64,000 nucleotides of DNA from Mycobacterium sp. ACS1612 (GTDB lineage: Bacteria > Actinomycetota > Actinomycetes > Mycobacteriales > Mycobacteriaceae), in contig NZ_LZHZ01000031.1 in NCBI RefSeq assembly GCF_001667505.1, positions 62,001 through 126,000 on the forward strand, given 5' to 3'. How positions within the stretch are numbered: the stretch's first letter is position 1; every line of letters begins with the position of its first letter. Both the position numbers and the translations under genes were made by a program. Under the pieces are notes generated by a model. That model ran no database searches. It had not been told where the DNA came from and was given only the letters and a program-made list of their open reading frames with translations. Below, piece after piece: positions 40,139 through 50,058 of the stretch.

Positions 40139-41011
40139 ATGTGGTCGCGTAGCTCGCCCGTCGACGGGTTCCGATTGGCCTTCGACCGCTTCGGAACACG
40201 GGGCGCACCTGCCGTGGTGCTATTGCACGGCTGGCCCGGCAACCGGCACGACTACCGCAAGGTCATCCCGATCCTCGGCGACGTCGCCGACGTCATCGTT
40301 CCCGACCTGCGCGGCTTCGGCGGCTCCGACAAACACGAAGTCGCGGTCCGGCACTTCTACAGCGCCACCGCCCAAGCCAGCAGCATCATCGGGTTGATCA
40401 AGGAACTCGATCTGTCGAGCGTGGTCATCGCCGGCTACGACGTCGGCAGCCGCGTCGCCCAGAGCATCGCCAGAATGCATCCCGACCTGGTGTCGGCTCT
40501 TGTGCTGTCTCCCCCGCTGCCCGGCGCAGGCGAGCGGGTGCTCACCGCCCACGCGCAGGGCGAGTTCTGGTATCAGGCGTTCCACCAACTCCCGCTCGCC
40601 GCCGAACTGATCGACGGCAATCCCGACGCAGTCCGAGAGTACTTGCGGCACTTTTGGACTCATTGGTCCGGACCGAATTTCGCGCTGTCCGAAGACGATC
40701 TGGACCGGTTGGTGGCCGACTACGCGCTGCCGGGCGCATTCACCGCGTCGATCGCCTGGTACCGCGCAGGCGCGGGAACCGTCGCCCAGTCACTGGTCGA
40801 ACTGCGGCCCGACGCCGCCATCAAAATCCACGTCCAAACCGACGTGCTGTGGCCGCACCATGATCCGCTGTTCCCGCCGGAGTGGGCGGATCAACTCGAG
40901 CACTACTTCACCAATGTCCGCCTTCATTTCGCCGACGGCGCCGGGCATTTCACCCCGCTCGAGTGCCCCGAGCAGTTCGCCGAGTTGATCCTCGTTCAGC
41001 AGCCGACGTAG
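40139..41011 (+). CDS. Alpha/beta hydrolase (epoxide hydrolase/haloacetate dehalogenase-like)
   Basis: The 290-residue alpha/beta hydrolase has the oxyanion segment [26 protein letters not shown] and the nucleophile position [10 protein letters not shown] (Asp in place of Ser) point to the epoxide hydrolase/dehalogenase branch. The late His is in [15 protein letters not shown]. The substrate cannot be told. ATG 40139 gives [19 protein letters not shown]; a longer open frame from 39125 is the shadow of the DUF1023 gene. The 3' end overlaps convergent sdaA by 16 bases. Confidence 0.86.
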   Translation: MWSRSSPVDGFRLAFDRFGTRGAPAVVLLHGWPGNRHDYRKVIPILGDVADVIVPDLRGFGGSDKHEVAVRHFYSATAQASSIIGLIKELDLSSVVIAGYDVGSRVAQSIARMHPDLVSALVLSPPLPGAGERVLTAHAQGEFWYQAFHQLPLAAELIDGNPDAVREYLRHFWTHWSGPNFALSEDDLDRLVADYALPGAFTASIAWYRAGAGTVAQSLVELRPDAAIKIHVQTDVLWPHHDPLFPPEWADQLEHYFTNVRLHFADGAGHFTPLECPEQFAELILVQQPT

Positions 41012-42372
41012 TTCACCGACACGTTGACCGCGAGCCCGCCGGTCGACGTCTCCTTGTACTTCGAGCTCATGTCGCGGCCGGTGACACGCATGGTCTCGAT
41101 CACCTCGTCGAGGCTGACCCGGTGGTCGCCGTCGCCGCGCAACGCCATCCGCGCCGCGTTGATCGCCTTGCCTGCCGAGATCGCATTGCGCTCGATGCAC
41201 GGGATCTGCACCAGCCCCGCAATCGGATCGCACGTCAGACCCAGGCTGTGCTCCATCGCGATCTCAGCGGCGTTCTCCACCTGTTCCGGTGCGCCGCCGA
41301 GGATTTCGGCCAGCCCGGCCGCCGCCATCGACGACGCGGAACCCACCTCGCCCTGACAGCCGACCTCCGCACCGGAGATGGATGCCCGCTCCTTGTACAG
41401 CGACCCGATGGCGCCCGCGACAAGCAAGAACCGCACCGCGACGTCGTCGGGATCGGCCACGCCCGCCTCGGTGTAGTGCACCGCGTAGTGCAGCACCGCG
41501 GGGATGATACCCGCCGCACCGTTCGTCGGCGCTGTCACGATCCGTCCGCCCGATGCGTTCTCCTCATTGACGGCCAACGCCACCAGGTTGACCCAGTCCT
41601 CGGCGAAGCGCGCATCACGGTGCGGGTCCTCCTGACTGAGACGCTCGTACCACTGGCCCGCCCGCCGTCGCACCTGCAGCGCACCGGGCAGCAGTCCGGT
41701 GCGCGCGATACCGCGTTGCTCGCATTCCACCATCACGTCGCGCAGATGCAGCAGTCCCGCGCGCACCTCCTCGGCACTACGCGTGCGGCATTCGTGGGCG
41801 AGCATCACCGCGCTGATCGATCTGCCCGAGGCCAGCGCGAGCAGTTCGGCCGCCGACGAGAACGACATATCCCCGGAGTCGACGGCCGAATCTGCGAGCA
41901 CCTCACCTTCGGCGACGACGAATCCCCCGCCGACGGAGAAGTAGGTCCGGCGATGAAGCGTGCTGTCGTCGGCCGCGTACGCCGTCAACGTCATACCGTT
42001 CGGATGGAAGTCCAGCACCGTCCTGGTGTAGAGCGCGATGTCGTCCTCGGACAACGCAATCGGGATCCGCCCGCCCAGCATGATCTTGCCGGTATTGCGC
42101 AGCCGCTCCCGTCCGGCCTCCATCTCCTCCGTCTCGACGGTTTCCGGCCGATACCCCTCGAGGCCGAGCAGCACCGCAGGCAATGTGCCGTGACCCCGGC
42201 CGGTCGCCGCCAGCGATCCGTACAACTCGACACGGACGTCGGCCACCCGCGGCAAGGATCCAACAGACTCGAGGTCGGCGACGAAGTTCGCAGCCGCCCG
42301 CATCGGCCCGACGGTGTGCGAACTCGACGGACCGATGCCCACCTTGAACAACTCGAAGACGCTGATCGTCAC
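40996..42372 (-). CDS. sdaA: L-serine ammonia-lyase (iron-sulfur type)
   Basis: SdaA deaminates L-serine to pyruvate and ammonia with a [4Fe-4S] cluster. The 458-residue fused beta-alpha form opens [20 protein letters not shown], the classic serine-binding segment. Candidate cluster cysteines are in [21 protein letters not shown] and IPCIERNAI, with the exposed C-terminal Cys as last residue (VNYVGC). The GTG start at 42372 lies 17 bases after glyA, so the two are one operon, as in the sdaA-glyA2 pair of M. tuberculosis. It would drain serine made from betaine-derived glycine. Confidence 0.95.
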   Translation of the reverse strand: MTISVFELFKVGIGPSSSHTVGPMRAAANFVADLESVGSLPRVADVRVELYGSLAATGRGHGTLPAVLLGLEGYRPETVETEEMEAGRERLRNTGKIMLGGRIPIALSEDDIALYTRTVLDFHPNGMTLTAYAADDSTLHRRTYFSVGGGFVVAEGEVLADSAVDSGDMSFSSAAELLALASGRSISAVMLAHECRTRSAEEVRAGLLHLRDVMVECEQRGIARTGLLPGALQVRRRAGQWYERLSQEDPHRDARFAEDWVNLVALAVNEENASGGRIVTAPTNGAAGIIPAVLHYAVHYTEAGVADPDDVAVRFLLVAGAIGSLYKERASISGAEVGCQGEVGSASSMAAAGLAEILGGAPEQVENAAEIAMEHSLGLTCDPIAGLVQIPCIERNAISAGKAINAARMALRGDGDHRVSLDEVIETMRVTGRDMSSKYKETSTGGLAVNVSVNYVGC

Positions 42373-42389
42373 TGAAAATCCCTTCCCGG

Positions 42390-43658
42390 TCAGAGCTGCG
42401 GGTACAGCGGGTGACGCTCGGCGAGTTCACTCACGCCACGGGCCAGCTTCGCGGTGTCCGCGTCCGGCGCCGCGATCAGGCACTGCGCGATCAGATCCGC
42501 CACGGCGGCGAAGTCCTCCGCCTGGAACCCGCGAGCCGCCAATGCAGGCGTGCCGATGCGCAGCCCGGACGTCACCATCGGCGGCCGCGGATCGAACGGA
42601 ACGGCGTTGCGGTTCACCGTGATTCCGATCGTCGCCAGCCGGTCCTCGGCCTGACGCCCGTCGATCTCCGCGTTGCGCAGGTCGGCCAGCACCAGGTGCA
42701 CATCGGTGCCGCCGGTCAGCACGGCGATGCCGGCATCCCGGACGTCCGGCTGCGACAGCCGCTCCGCGAGGATGCGCGCACCCTCGACGACGCGTTGCTG
42801 ACGCTCGACGAAAGCGGGTTCGGCAGCCATCTTGAAGGCCACCGCCTTAGCCGCGATCACATGCTCCAGCGGTCCGCCCTGCTGACCCGGGAACACCGCT
42901 GAATTGATCTTCTTCGCGATGTCGGCGTCCTTGGTCAAGATGATGCCGCCGCGCGGTCCGCCCAGCGTCTTGTGCGTCGTTGAGGTGACCACGTGTGCGT
43001 GCGGCACCGGCGACGGATGCAGGCCTGCCGCAACCAGACCGGCGAAATGCGCCATATCGACCATCAGATACGCGCCGACCTCGTCGGCGATTTCCCGGAA
43101 TCGGGCGAAGTCCTGGTAGCGCGGATACGCCGACCAGCCGGCGATGATCATCTGCGGCCGGTGCTCGCGGGCCGCCTCGGCCACCTGATCCATGTCGATC
43201 CGATAGTCGTCTCGCGAGACGCCGTACGCCGCAACGGTGTACAGCTTGCCGGAGAAGTTGAGCCGCATCCCATGGGTGAGGTGCCCGCCGCAGTCCAGCG
43301 ACAGCCCGAGGATGGTGTCACCCGGCTTGAGCAGCGCGTGCATCACCGCGGCGTTGGCCTGCGCACCGGAATGCGGCTGGACGTTGGCGAACTCCGCCCC
43401 GAACAGCGCCTTGATCCGGTCGATCGCGATCTGCTCGATGACGTCGACGTGCTCGCAGCCGCCGTAGTAGCGCCGACCGGGATAGCCCTCGGCGTACTTA
43501 TTGGTCAGCACGGATCCCTGTGCCTGCATCACGGCCAGCGGCGCATGATTCTCCGAGGCAATCATCTCCAGGCCGGTGCGCTGTCGGTCGAGTTCCTTGT
43601 CGATGAGCTCAGCCACCTCGGGGTCGAAATCCGTCAGGTGCGCGTCCAGAACGCTCAT
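42390..43658 (-). CDS. glyA: Serine hydroxymethyltransferase (GlyA2-like)
   Basis: This PLP enzyme interconverts glycine plus 5,10-methylene-THF with serine. The 422-residue product has [39 protein letters not shown], and the PLP lysine in [18 protein letters not shown] place the start at ATG 43658 ([10 protein letters not shown]) because GGAG sits 7 bases upstream; ATG 43664 is too close to it. Paired with sdaA and divergent from the betaine genes, it fits a role in catabolic use of glycine and C1 units from sarcosine and dimethylglycine. It probably corresponds to GlyA2 rather than the housekeeping GlyA1. Confidence 0.95.
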   Translation of the reverse strand: MSVLDAHLTDFDPEVAELIDKELDRQRTGLEMIASENHAPLAVMQAQGSVLTNKYAEGYPGRRYYGGCEHVDVIEQIAIDRIKALFGAEFANVQPHSGAQANAAVMHALLKPGDTILGLSLDCGGHLTHGMRLNFSGKLYTVAAYGVSRDDYRIDMDQVAEAAREHRPQMIIAGWSAYPRYQDFARFREIADEVGAYLMVDMAHFAGLVAAGLHPSPVPHAHVVTSTTHKTLGGPRGGIILTKDADIAKKINSAVFPGQQGGPLEHVIAAKAVAFKMAAEPAFVERQQRVVEGARILAERLSQPDVRDAGIAVLTGGTDVHLVLADLRNAEIDGRQAEDRLATIGITVNRNAVPFDPRPPMVTSGLRIGTPALAARGFQAEDFAAVADLIAQCLIAAPDADTAKLARGVSELAERHPLYPQL

Positions 43659-43813
43659 GCACATACTCCGTTCATGGGAAAAAATCTATGCATACCAGAT
43701 GACGTGTAACTGATATATCAGGGTGTGACGGGCATCATAGCTGCGTGCGGCTTCGACGGTCAAGGGCGCCCATGTCCGGCTTGTTACCAGCGAGTTTCGT
43801 TTCACCCCTGCCC

Positions 43814-43878
43814 TTGACAGTGATGTCCGCCACGGTCCAGTCTGTTGCATGTAGAGGGTTTCATTGCGCGATACGCAA
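43814..43878 (+). promoter_or_regulatory. Promoter/IclR-type operator A before betaine aldehyde dehydrogenase
   Basis: TTGACA (43814-43819) is followed 18 bases later by CAGTCT, a weak -10 keeping the key A and T. GTTGCAT starts exactly 30 bases after the first base of TTGACA, then come GTTTCA at 43858 and the dyad TTGCG-N5-CGCAA (43864-43878). The same TTGACA-to-GTTGCAT spacing occurs before the Rieske ferredoxin. Repressor or activator action at the start site is inferred. Confidence 0.5.
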
Positions 43879-43909
43879 CGTTGACGTAGCTGGGCGAGAG
43901 GCCGACTAG

Positions 43910-45388
43910 GTGGCGGAACACCTGAATCTGTACATCGCGGGCGAATGGCGCCCCGCGCATGGCGATGCCCGCCGAGAAATTCGATGTCCGGCGGACGGCC
44001 AGTTGGTCGCCCAGGCGGCAGAGGCGTCCACCGAAGACGCCCACGCCGCGATCGCCGCGGCGCGGGAAGCCTTTGACACCGGTCCCTGGCCGCACACGCC
44101 GGAGCGCGACCGGGCCGAGGTGTTGCGGCGCACCGCCGACTTGATCGACCGCGACCGCAAGGACTTCGTCCGCGCCGAGGCACTCGACACCGGTAAACGG
44201 ATCGTCGAGGCCGAATACGACATGGACGACGTCGTCGCCTGCCTGCGCTACTACGCGGGCGTCGGCGGCACCGAAGCGGGCCGCGTCGTCGACACCGGCA
44301 AGGCCGACGCGATCAGCCGCCTTGTCTACGAGCCGATCGGCGTCTGCGGACTGATCACACCGTGGAATTACCCTCTGCTGCAAGCAAGTTGGAAGGTCGC
44401 GCCGGCACTGTTGGCGGGCAATACCTTTGTGCTGAAGCCGAGCGAACTGACGCCGTCGACCGCTGTGCTGTTGATGCGCGCACTGGAAGAGGCGGGCCTG
44501 CCCGCGGGCGTCGCCAACCTGGTGCTCGGCGCCGGACCCGTGGCGGGTGCGCCACTGTCGGAACACCCGGACGTGGACATGGTGTCGTTCACCGGCGGTG
44601 TGCCCTCGGGCACCCGCGTGATGGCGGCCGCCGCCGCGACGGTCAAGCGGGTCGCGCTCGAACTCGGCGGCAAGAACCCCAACGTCGTGTTCGCCGACGC
44701 CGATTTCGACACTGCGGTCGACTTCGCGCTCACCGCAGTGTTTCTGCATTCAGGGCAGGTGTGTTCGGCCGGTGCGCGACTGATCGTCGAGCAGTCCATC
44801 CACGACCGCTTCGTCGACGAAGTCGTCGCGCGCGCGCAGCGGATCAGGCTCGGCGGCCCGTTCGACCCCGAGGCCGAGACCGGACCGCTGATCTCGGCCG
44901 CACACCGCGACAAGGTCGAGGCCTACGTCGCCAAGGGCGTCGAAGAGGGCGCCGTGCTGCGCTGCGGCGGACGCCGACCCGACGACGACCACTTGCGCGA
45001 CGGCTTCTTCTATCCTCCAACCGTTCTCGACGGCTGCCATTCGAAAATGACGGTGACACGGGAAGAATCGTTCGGTCCGGTGCTGACCGTCGAGACGTTC
45101 ACCGACGAGGACGACGCCGTGCGGTTGGCCAACGACACCGTCTACGGCCTGGCAGGGGCGGTCTGGACGCAGGATGCCGGCAAGGCGCAACGCGTGGCGA
45201 ACCGGCTGCGGCACGGCACCATCTGGATCAACGACTACCACCCCTACGTGCCGCAGGCCGAGTGGGGCGGCATGAAGCGCTCCGGCAACGGTCGCGAACT
45301 CGGCCGCGCCGGCCTCGACGAGTACCGCGAGATCAAACACATCTGGCAGAACACCAATCCACGGCCTGAGCGGTGGTTTCGGGGTTGA
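43910..45388 (+). CDS. betB: Betaine aldehyde dehydrogenase (ALDH family)
   Basis: This NAD(P)-dependent enzyme oxidises betaine aldehyde to glycine betaine. The 492-residue product shows TPWNYPLLQASWKVAPAL, VLKPSELTPSTA, the cofactor loop SFTGGVPSGTRV and general-base Glu in LELGGKNPNVVF. The nucleophile Cys is in HSGQVCSAGAR, followed by EESFGPVLTV. Some drift from the family (HSGQ instead of NAGQ) leaves room for another aminoaldehyde substrate, but the neighbours argue for betaine aldehyde. The GTG start at 43910 has GAGAGG about 9 bases upstream. It is the first gene of a betB-ABC transporter series, with operator A in front. Confidence 0.88.
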   Translation: MAEHLNLYIAGEWRPAHGDARREIRCPADGQLVAQAAEASTEDAHAAIAAAREAFDTGPWPHTPERDRAEVLRRTADLIDRDRKDFVRAEALDTGKRIVEAEYDMDDVVACLRYYAGVGGTEAGRVVDTGKADAISRLVYEPIGVCGLITPWNYPLLQASWKVAPALLAGNTFVLKPSELTPSTAVLLMRALEEAGLPAGVANLVLGAGPVAGAPLSEHPDVDMVSFTGGVPSGTRVMAAAAATVKRVALELGGKNPNVVFADADFDTAVDFALTAVFLHSGQVCSAGARLIVEQSIHDRFVDEVVARAQRIRLGGPFDPEAETGPLISAAHRDKVEAYVAKGVEEGAVLRCGGRRPDDDHLRDGFFYPPTVLDGCHSKMTVTREESFGPVLTVETFTDEDDAVRLANDTVYGLAGAVWTQDAGKAQRVANRLRHGTIWINDYHPYVPQAEWGGMKRSGNGRELGRAGLDEYREIKHIWQNTNPRPERWFRG

Positions 45389-45444
45389 CCCCGGAATCCC
45401 CGGAACGTCGCTTGTTCAACAGCCCACCAAGTTAGGAGATTTCC

Positions 45445-46539
45445 GTGGCGATCCACACCGAGAGCGCGCCCACCGCGGTGGCCGCGCCGCCCACTCCCCG
45501 CCGCGGCGACGCCGAACTGAGCGTCCAAGGCCTGTGGAAGGTCTTCGGCAACAAGGCATCCGACGTCGCACGCGATGAGTCGATCGAGCGGCTCAGCGTG
45601 CAGGACATCAAGAAGAAGACGGGTTGCGCGGTCGCCGTCCGAGACGTCAGCTTCGACGTGGGATGCGGTGAGGTGTTCGTCGTCATGGGCCTGTCCGGCT
45701 CAGGCAAGTCGACGTTGGTGCGATGCCTGACCCGGCTCATCGAGCCGACCAAGGGGCAGGTGGTGTTCCAGGGCACCGACATCATGTCGGCCGACGAGAA
45801 TCAGTTGCGCGATCTGCGGCGTCGCAAGGTGTCGATGGTCTTCCAGCACTTCGGCCTGCTCCCGCACCGCCGGGTGTTGGAGAACGTGGCGTACGGCCTC
45901 GAGGTCAAAGGCACCCCGAAGAAGGAACGGATGCAACGCGCCACCGAGGTCACCGAACTGGTCGGGCTCGCCGGCTTCGAATACTCCTACCCGGATCAGC
46001 TTTCGGGCGGTATGAAGCAGCGCGTCGGCCTGGCCCGCGCGCTGGCCAGCGATCCCGACATGTTGCTCTTCGACGAACCGTTCTCGGCGCTCGACCCGCT
46101 GATCCGCCGCGACATGCAGAACGAGGTCATCCGTCTGCACCACGAGATGGGCAAGACGATGGTGTTCATCACCCACGACCTGTCCGAGGCGCTCAAGCTG
46201 GGCGACCGGATCCTGATCATGCGCAACGGCGAGGTGGTACAGATCGGCACCGGCGACGAACTGGTCGGCGCCCCCGCCGACGACTACGTCCGCGAATTCG
46301 TCAGCGATGTGCCGCGCTCACGCGTGCTGACGCTGAAGTGGATCATGCGCGAAAAGCGTGCCGATGACGCACTCGACGGTCCAGAAATGAGCCCCGACAC
46401 CGTGATTCGCGACGCCGTGGATCCGGTGCTGGCCGCCGACAAGCCGATCAAGGTGGTCTCGAACGGCGAACTGCTCGGCGTGGTCGGCCGCAGCGAGATC
46501 CTCGCGGTGATCGGCAAGGTCGACGAGGGCGGTGCGTGA
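45445..46539 (+). CDS. proV: Glycine betaine/quaternary amine ABC transporter ATPase (ProV-like)
   Basis: The 364-residue ATPase has Walker [13 protein letters not shown], the Q-loop in [16 protein letters not shown], signature [15 protein letters not shown], Walker [15 protein letters not shown] and the switch His in FITHDLSEA. As in ProV/OpuAA, the front carries a family-specific stretch ([19 protein letters not shown]). The end has a CBS-like tail (about 280-364) that in relatives senses ionic strength. GTG 45445 is preceded by AGGAG at 8 bases. Its stop is joined to the permease start (TGATG). It energises uptake of betaine, choline or related amines. Confidence 0.93.
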   Translation: MAIHTESAPTAVAAPPTPRRGDAELSVQGLWKVFGNKASDVARDESIERLSVQDIKKKTGCAVAVRDVSFDVGCGEVFVVMGLSGSGKSTLVRCLTRLIEPTKGQVVFQGTDIMSADENQLRDLRRRKVSMVFQHFGLLPHRRVLENVAYGLEVKGTPKKERMQRATEVTELVGLAGFEYSYPDQLSGGMKQRVGLARALASDPDMLLFDEPFSALDPLIRRDMQNEVIRLHHEMGKTMVFITHDLSEALKLGDRILIMRNGEVVQIGTGDELVGAPADDYVREFVSDVPRSRVLTLKWIMREKRADDALDGPEMSPDTVIRDAVDPVLAADKPIKVVSNGELLGVVGRSEILAVIGKVDEGGA

Positions 46540-48590
46540 TGACCACCATCGCGGTCGACGCTCCCCCTGCGCCGCCAGCACCGGAGGCGCAGTCGCGGAC
46601 GTCGTGGTTCTCCGAACGCGGGCCCGCGCAGTTCGTCGCGGTCATGGGCGCGGTGCTCGGCCTGTGGATCATCCTCTACCAGTTCCTGGCAGGCCGAAAC
46701 ACGTTGGCGCAGGCCCCCGCCGACACCAGGCCGCTGCACGTCTGGCTGTCCGACCTGCAGACGCGCGTCGGTGAAGGTCGAAACAGCAACCCGCTCTTCA
46801 CCTATTTCTTCAACCCGATCAGGTCGGTGATCGACGCCTTCGGCACCGCAATCGGCGACCTGATCGCGCACCCGGTGGACGGGCGACCGGTGCCCTACAT
46901 CGGATGGCTGGGCGTGGTGGTGCTGTTGACGTTCCTGGCCTGGATGTTGGGGAACTGGAAGGTCGGGCTGCTCACGCTATTTGGCTTCTTGTTCATGGGA
47001 TTGCAGGGCCTGTGGCAGGAGAGCATGGAGACGCTGGCGCTGACCATCGCGGCGGTGGCGATCTCCTTGCTCATCGGAATCCCGCTGGGCATCTGGGCGG
47101 GCATATCCGACGGGTTCAACCGGGTGATCACCCCCGTGCTGGACTTCATGCAGATCCTGCCGTCGTTCGTCTACCTTGCGCCGTTGACGCTGGCGTTCCT
47201 GATCGGCCCGGCAGCGGCCATCATCGCGACCGTCATTTACGCGGCCCCGCCGGTCATTCGGCTCACCGCCCACGGCATCCGGTCGGTGCCCTCCGAGTCG
47301 CGTGAGGCCGTCGAATCGCTGGGCGCCACCCGATCGCAGGAACTGTTCGGGGCGCTACTTCCAATGGCCAAGCGCACCATCGTGCTTGGCATCAACCAGA
47401 CCATCATGGCGGCCTTGGCGATGGTGACCATCGCCGCGCTGATCGCCGCGCCCGGCCTCGGCCAGGTGGTGGTCCAGGCGCTGTCCACCCAGGACGTCGG
47501 CACCGCGTTCAACGCCGGCCTGGCCATCGTGATCATGGCGATCATCCTGGACCGGACCACCACCGCGGCCAGCGAGCGCGTCGAAACACAGCGACGAAAG
47601 TCTGCTGAGCCCAACAAGTATCGCCGTCCGGGCATCATTGTCGGCGCCGTGGTCACGGCGGTCGCGATTTGGCTGTCCTACACCTACCAGTTGGTCGCCC
47701 TCTTCCCGTCGTCGCTGCAACTCGGTTCCGTCCACATCGGACTCGACGTCGGCACGCCGATCGTCAACGCCGCCAACGCCGTGACCAACTGGGCGCAGAC
47801 CAGCTTCTCCGGAGTGACCAACGGCATCAAGGACGTGGTCACCGCCGTGGCGCTGGACCCGCTGCAGAAACTGCTGGACAACTCGCCGTGGTGGCTCACG
47901 TTCGTCGCGATCACCGTGATCGCGGCGATCGTCGGCGGTCGGATCGCGGCGCTGATCACCGCGGTGTGCCTGCTGCTGATCCTGTGGCCGCTGGAGTTGT
48001 GGCAGGCGACCATGGACACCCTGGCCGCGGTGCTGGTGGCCACGGTCATCGTCGTCGCACTCGGCGTCGTCGTCGGGGTGTGGATGGGCCGCAATCCCAC
48101 CGCGGACAAGTTCGTGCGGCCGTTCCTGGACGCCGCGCAGACCATGCCGTCGTTCGTCTACCTGGTGCCGTTCCTGGCGTTGTTCTCGGCGTCGCGGTTC
48201 ACCGGCATCGTCGCGGCCATCGTGTACGCCGCGCCCGTGTCCATCAAGATCATGGCCGACGGGATCCGCGGTGTCTCCGCCGAGACGGTCGAAGCCGCGC
48301 GTTCGGTGGGATCCAATACCTGGCAGGTGATCAGCAAGGTGCAGCTGCCGATGGCGGTGCGCTCACTGACGTTGGCCACCAATCAAGGCCTGATATATGT
48401 GCTTTCGATGGTGGTGGTCGCCGGTCTGGTCGGCGGCGGCGCGCTGGGTTACCTGGTGGTGGCCGGCTTCGCCCAGACCAGCCTCTTCGGCAAGGGACTG
48501 GCCGCAGGTCTGGCCATCGTGCTGCTGGGCACGATCCTCGACCGAACCACCGCGGCCGCATCGAAACGGATAGGACGGGTCAGCCAATGA
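46539..48590 (+). CDS. proW: Fused double-permease subunit of quaternary amine ABC transporter (ProW-ProW)
   Basis: The 683-residue membrane protein contains two complete binding-protein-dependent permease domains in tandem (about 150-340 and 480-675). Both have the QTM/QIL-PSFVYL entry, an IYAAP segment, an EA-A-SLGA/SVGS EAA loop that contacts the ATPase, and the LDRTT(T/A)AAS end. ProW homologues usually have one such domain and dimerise; this one joins both halves, with a long middle linker of extra hydrophobic segments. ATG 46539 overlaps proV; GTG 46536 is possible. The stop overlaps the lipoprotein gene (ATGA). Confidence 0.9.
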   Translation: MTTIAVDAPPAPPAPEAQSRTSWFSERGPAQFVAVMGAVLGLWIILYQFLAGRNTLAQAPADTRPLHVWLSDLQTRVGEGRNSNPLFTYFFNPIRSVIDAFGTAIGDLIAHPVDGRPVPYIGWLGVVVLLTFLAWMLGNWKVGLLTLFGFLFMGLQGLWQESMETLALTIAAVAISLLIGIPLGIWAGISDGFNRVITPVLDFMQILPSFVYLAPLTLAFLIGPAAAIIATVIYAAPPVIRLTAHGIRSVPSESREAVESLGATRSQELFGALLPMAKRTIVLGINQTIMAALAMVTIAALIAAPGLGQVVVQALSTQDVGTAFNAGLAIVIMAIILDRTTTAASERVETQRRKSAEPNKYRRPGIIVGAVVTAVAIWLSYTYQLVALFPSSLQLGSVHIGLDVGTPIVNAANAVTNWAQTSFSGVTNGIKDVVTAVALDPLQKLLDNSPWWLTFVAITVIAAIVGGRIAALITAVCLLLILWPLELWQATMDTLAAVLVATVIVVALGVVVGVWMGRNPTADKFVRPFLDAAQTMPSFVYLVPFLALFSASRFTGIVAAIVYAAPVSIKIMADGIRGVSAETVEAARSVGSNTWQVISKVQLPMAVRSLTLATNQGLIYVLSMVVVAGLVGGGALGYLVVAGFAQTSLFGKGLAAGLAIVLLGTILDRTTAAASKRIGRVSQ

Positions 48591-49564
48591 AGCGAATCGC
48601 CATCGCAGCAGTGGCACTTGCGCTGCTCGTATCGGGGTGCAACGCCACCAAAGTGTCCGACCTGCAGGCGCGCGGCGACCTCAAGCCGGGCGCCAGGCCG
48701 TGCGGCACGTTCAACTTGGCCATCAACTCGTGGGTCGGGTACGAGGCCAACGCCGCCGTGATCACCTACCTCGCCGAGAATGTGTTGGGCTGCTTCGTCA
48801 AACAGCGGCACATCGCGGAACAGGTGTCGTGGCAAGGCATGTCGACCGGACAGGTGGACGCGATCGTCGAGAACTGGGGCCACGACGACCTCAGACAGCA
48901 GTACATCGACAACATGGGCGTCGCGCAGAGCGCAGGCTCCACCGGCATCGAGGGCGAGATCGGTTGGTACGTGCCGCCATGGATGGTCGAGGAGTATCCG
49001 GACATCACCGATTGGCGCAATCTGAACAAGTACGCCCACCTGTTCCAGACCTCCGAATCCGGTGACAAGGGGCAGTTGCTCGACGGCGATCCGGCGTATG
49101 TGACCAACGACGACGCGTTGGTGGCCAACCTCGGCTTGAACTACAAGGTGGTCCAGGGCGGCAGCGAGACGGCGTTGATCTCGAGCATCCGGCAGGCCCA
49201 ACAGCAACGCAAACCGCTGCTCGCGTACTTCTATTCGCCGCAGTGGCTGCTGAGCGAGGTGCCGATGGTCAAGGTCAAGTTGCCGCCCTACACGAAGGGC
49301 TGCGACGCCGACCCGGCCAAGATCGCCTGCGACTATCCGGCGTACGACCTGGACAAGATCGTCGCGACGAAGTTCGCGGAATCGGGCAGTCCGGCGTACA
49401 CGCTGGTGAAGAACTTCCAGTGGACGGCCGAGGATCAGAACTCCGTCGCCCGGTCGATCGCGGACGGCATGAGTGACGACGAGGCCGCCAAGAAGTTCAT
49501 CGACGCCCACCCGCAGTTGGTGGCCAAGTGGCTGGCAGGCACGGGTGCCGAGAACGCGGCGTAA
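48587..49564 (+). CDS. proX: Glycine betaine-binding lipoprotein (ProX/OpuAC-like)
   Basis: The 325-residue substrate-binding protein starts MKRIAIAAVALALLVSGCNA, a lipoprotein signal with lipobox LVSGC at residues 14-18, so it would be anchored outside the membrane. The OpuAC-type domain follows, with LAINSWVGYEANAAV at the start, a ligand-box Trp-rich run GEIGWYVPPWMVEEYPDI, and a second Trp in YFYSPQWLLSEV; such Trp/Tyr boxes cage the trimethylammonium group. ATG 48587 overlaps the permease stop. It closes the betB-proV-proW-proX unit; a 131-base gap with operator B follows. Confidence 0.92.
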   Translation: MKRIAIAAVALALLVSGCNATKVSDLQARGDLKPGARPCGTFNLAINSWVGYEANAAVITYLAENVLGCFVKQRHIAEQVSWQGMSTGQVDAIVENWGHDDLRQQYIDNMGVAQSAGSTGIEGEIGWYVPPWMVEEYPDITDWRNLNKYAHLFQTSESGDKGQLLDGDPAYVTNDDALVANLGLNYKVVQGGSETALISSIRQAQQQRKPLLAYFYSPQWLLSEVPMVKVKLPPYTKGCDADPAKIACDYPAYDLDKIVATKFAESGSPAYTLVKNFQWTAEDQNSVARSIADGMSDDEAAKKFIDAHPQLVAKWLAGTGAENAA

Positions 49565-49601
49565 CGCCTGCTGAGAAGGGGAAAAACACCCGTCGCGACT
49601 C

Positions 49602-49656
49602 TTGACAAGGGCAGGCGATTTCCAGCAGGCTGTTGCATATTACGAACTGCGTTTCA
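49602..49656 (+). promoter_or_regulatory. Promoter/IclR-type operator B before the Rieske demethylase genes
   Basis: TTGACA (49602-49607), CAGGCT 18 bases later (-10-like), GTTGCATAT starting 30 bases after the first T of TTGACA, and GTTTCA at 49651 repeat the architecture of site A at 43814. The intervening bases differ, so the shared parts look functional. TTACGAAC just after GTTGCATA completes a loose GTTGC/GNAAC dyad. Confidence 0.5.
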
Positions 49657-49695
49657 TAATCCGCTACAACAATCCATTCGAAGGAGGTCATGGTC

Positions 49696-50058
49696 GTGCT
49701 GGAAATCTGCCCGCTCGCGGCCCTGCCTCGCGGTGAGGCGCGCAGGGTCGAAGCGGACCCGCCGATCGCGGTCTTCCACACCGACGACGGTGAGGTGTTC
49801 GCGATCGACGACACCTGCACGCATCAGGACGCGTCTCTGGCCGACGGCTGGCTCGAGGGCTGCGAGATCGAATGCCCCTTGCACGCTTCACGTTTCAACC
49901 TGCGCACCGGCCAGGTCGACGAACCACCTGCGAAGCTTCCAGTGCGAACGCACGAGGTGGTCATCGTCGACGGCGTGATCAACGTCGTCCTCGACGATGC
50001 GCCGCCCAACCTCCCTCCCGGTGTCACCACGCGCGCCGCCGGCGAGGCGACGCAGTGA
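49696..50058 (+). CDS. Rieske-type ferredoxin of the betaine demethylase system
   Basis: The 120-residue [2Fe-2S] carrier has the Rieske ligands CTHQDASL and CPLHASRF (Cys-x-His ... Cys-x2-His), and otherwise beta-sandwich structure of the bacterial dioxygenase ferredoxin class. GTG 49696 stands 8 bases after the near-perfect AAGGAGGT; ATG 49690 is too close to it. Its stop overlaps the reductase start (GTGA). It would carry electrons from the reductase to the oxygenase. Pseudomonas GbcB is a single flavin/Fe-S reductase, so a separate Rieske ferredoxin plus reductase is a different electron chain. Confidence 0.9.
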   Translation: MLEICPLAALPRGEARRVEADPPIAVFHTDDGEVFAIDDTCTHQDASLADGWLEGCEIECPLHASRFNLRTGQVDEPPAKLPVRTHEVVIVDGVINVVLDDAPPNLPPGVTTRAAGEATQ

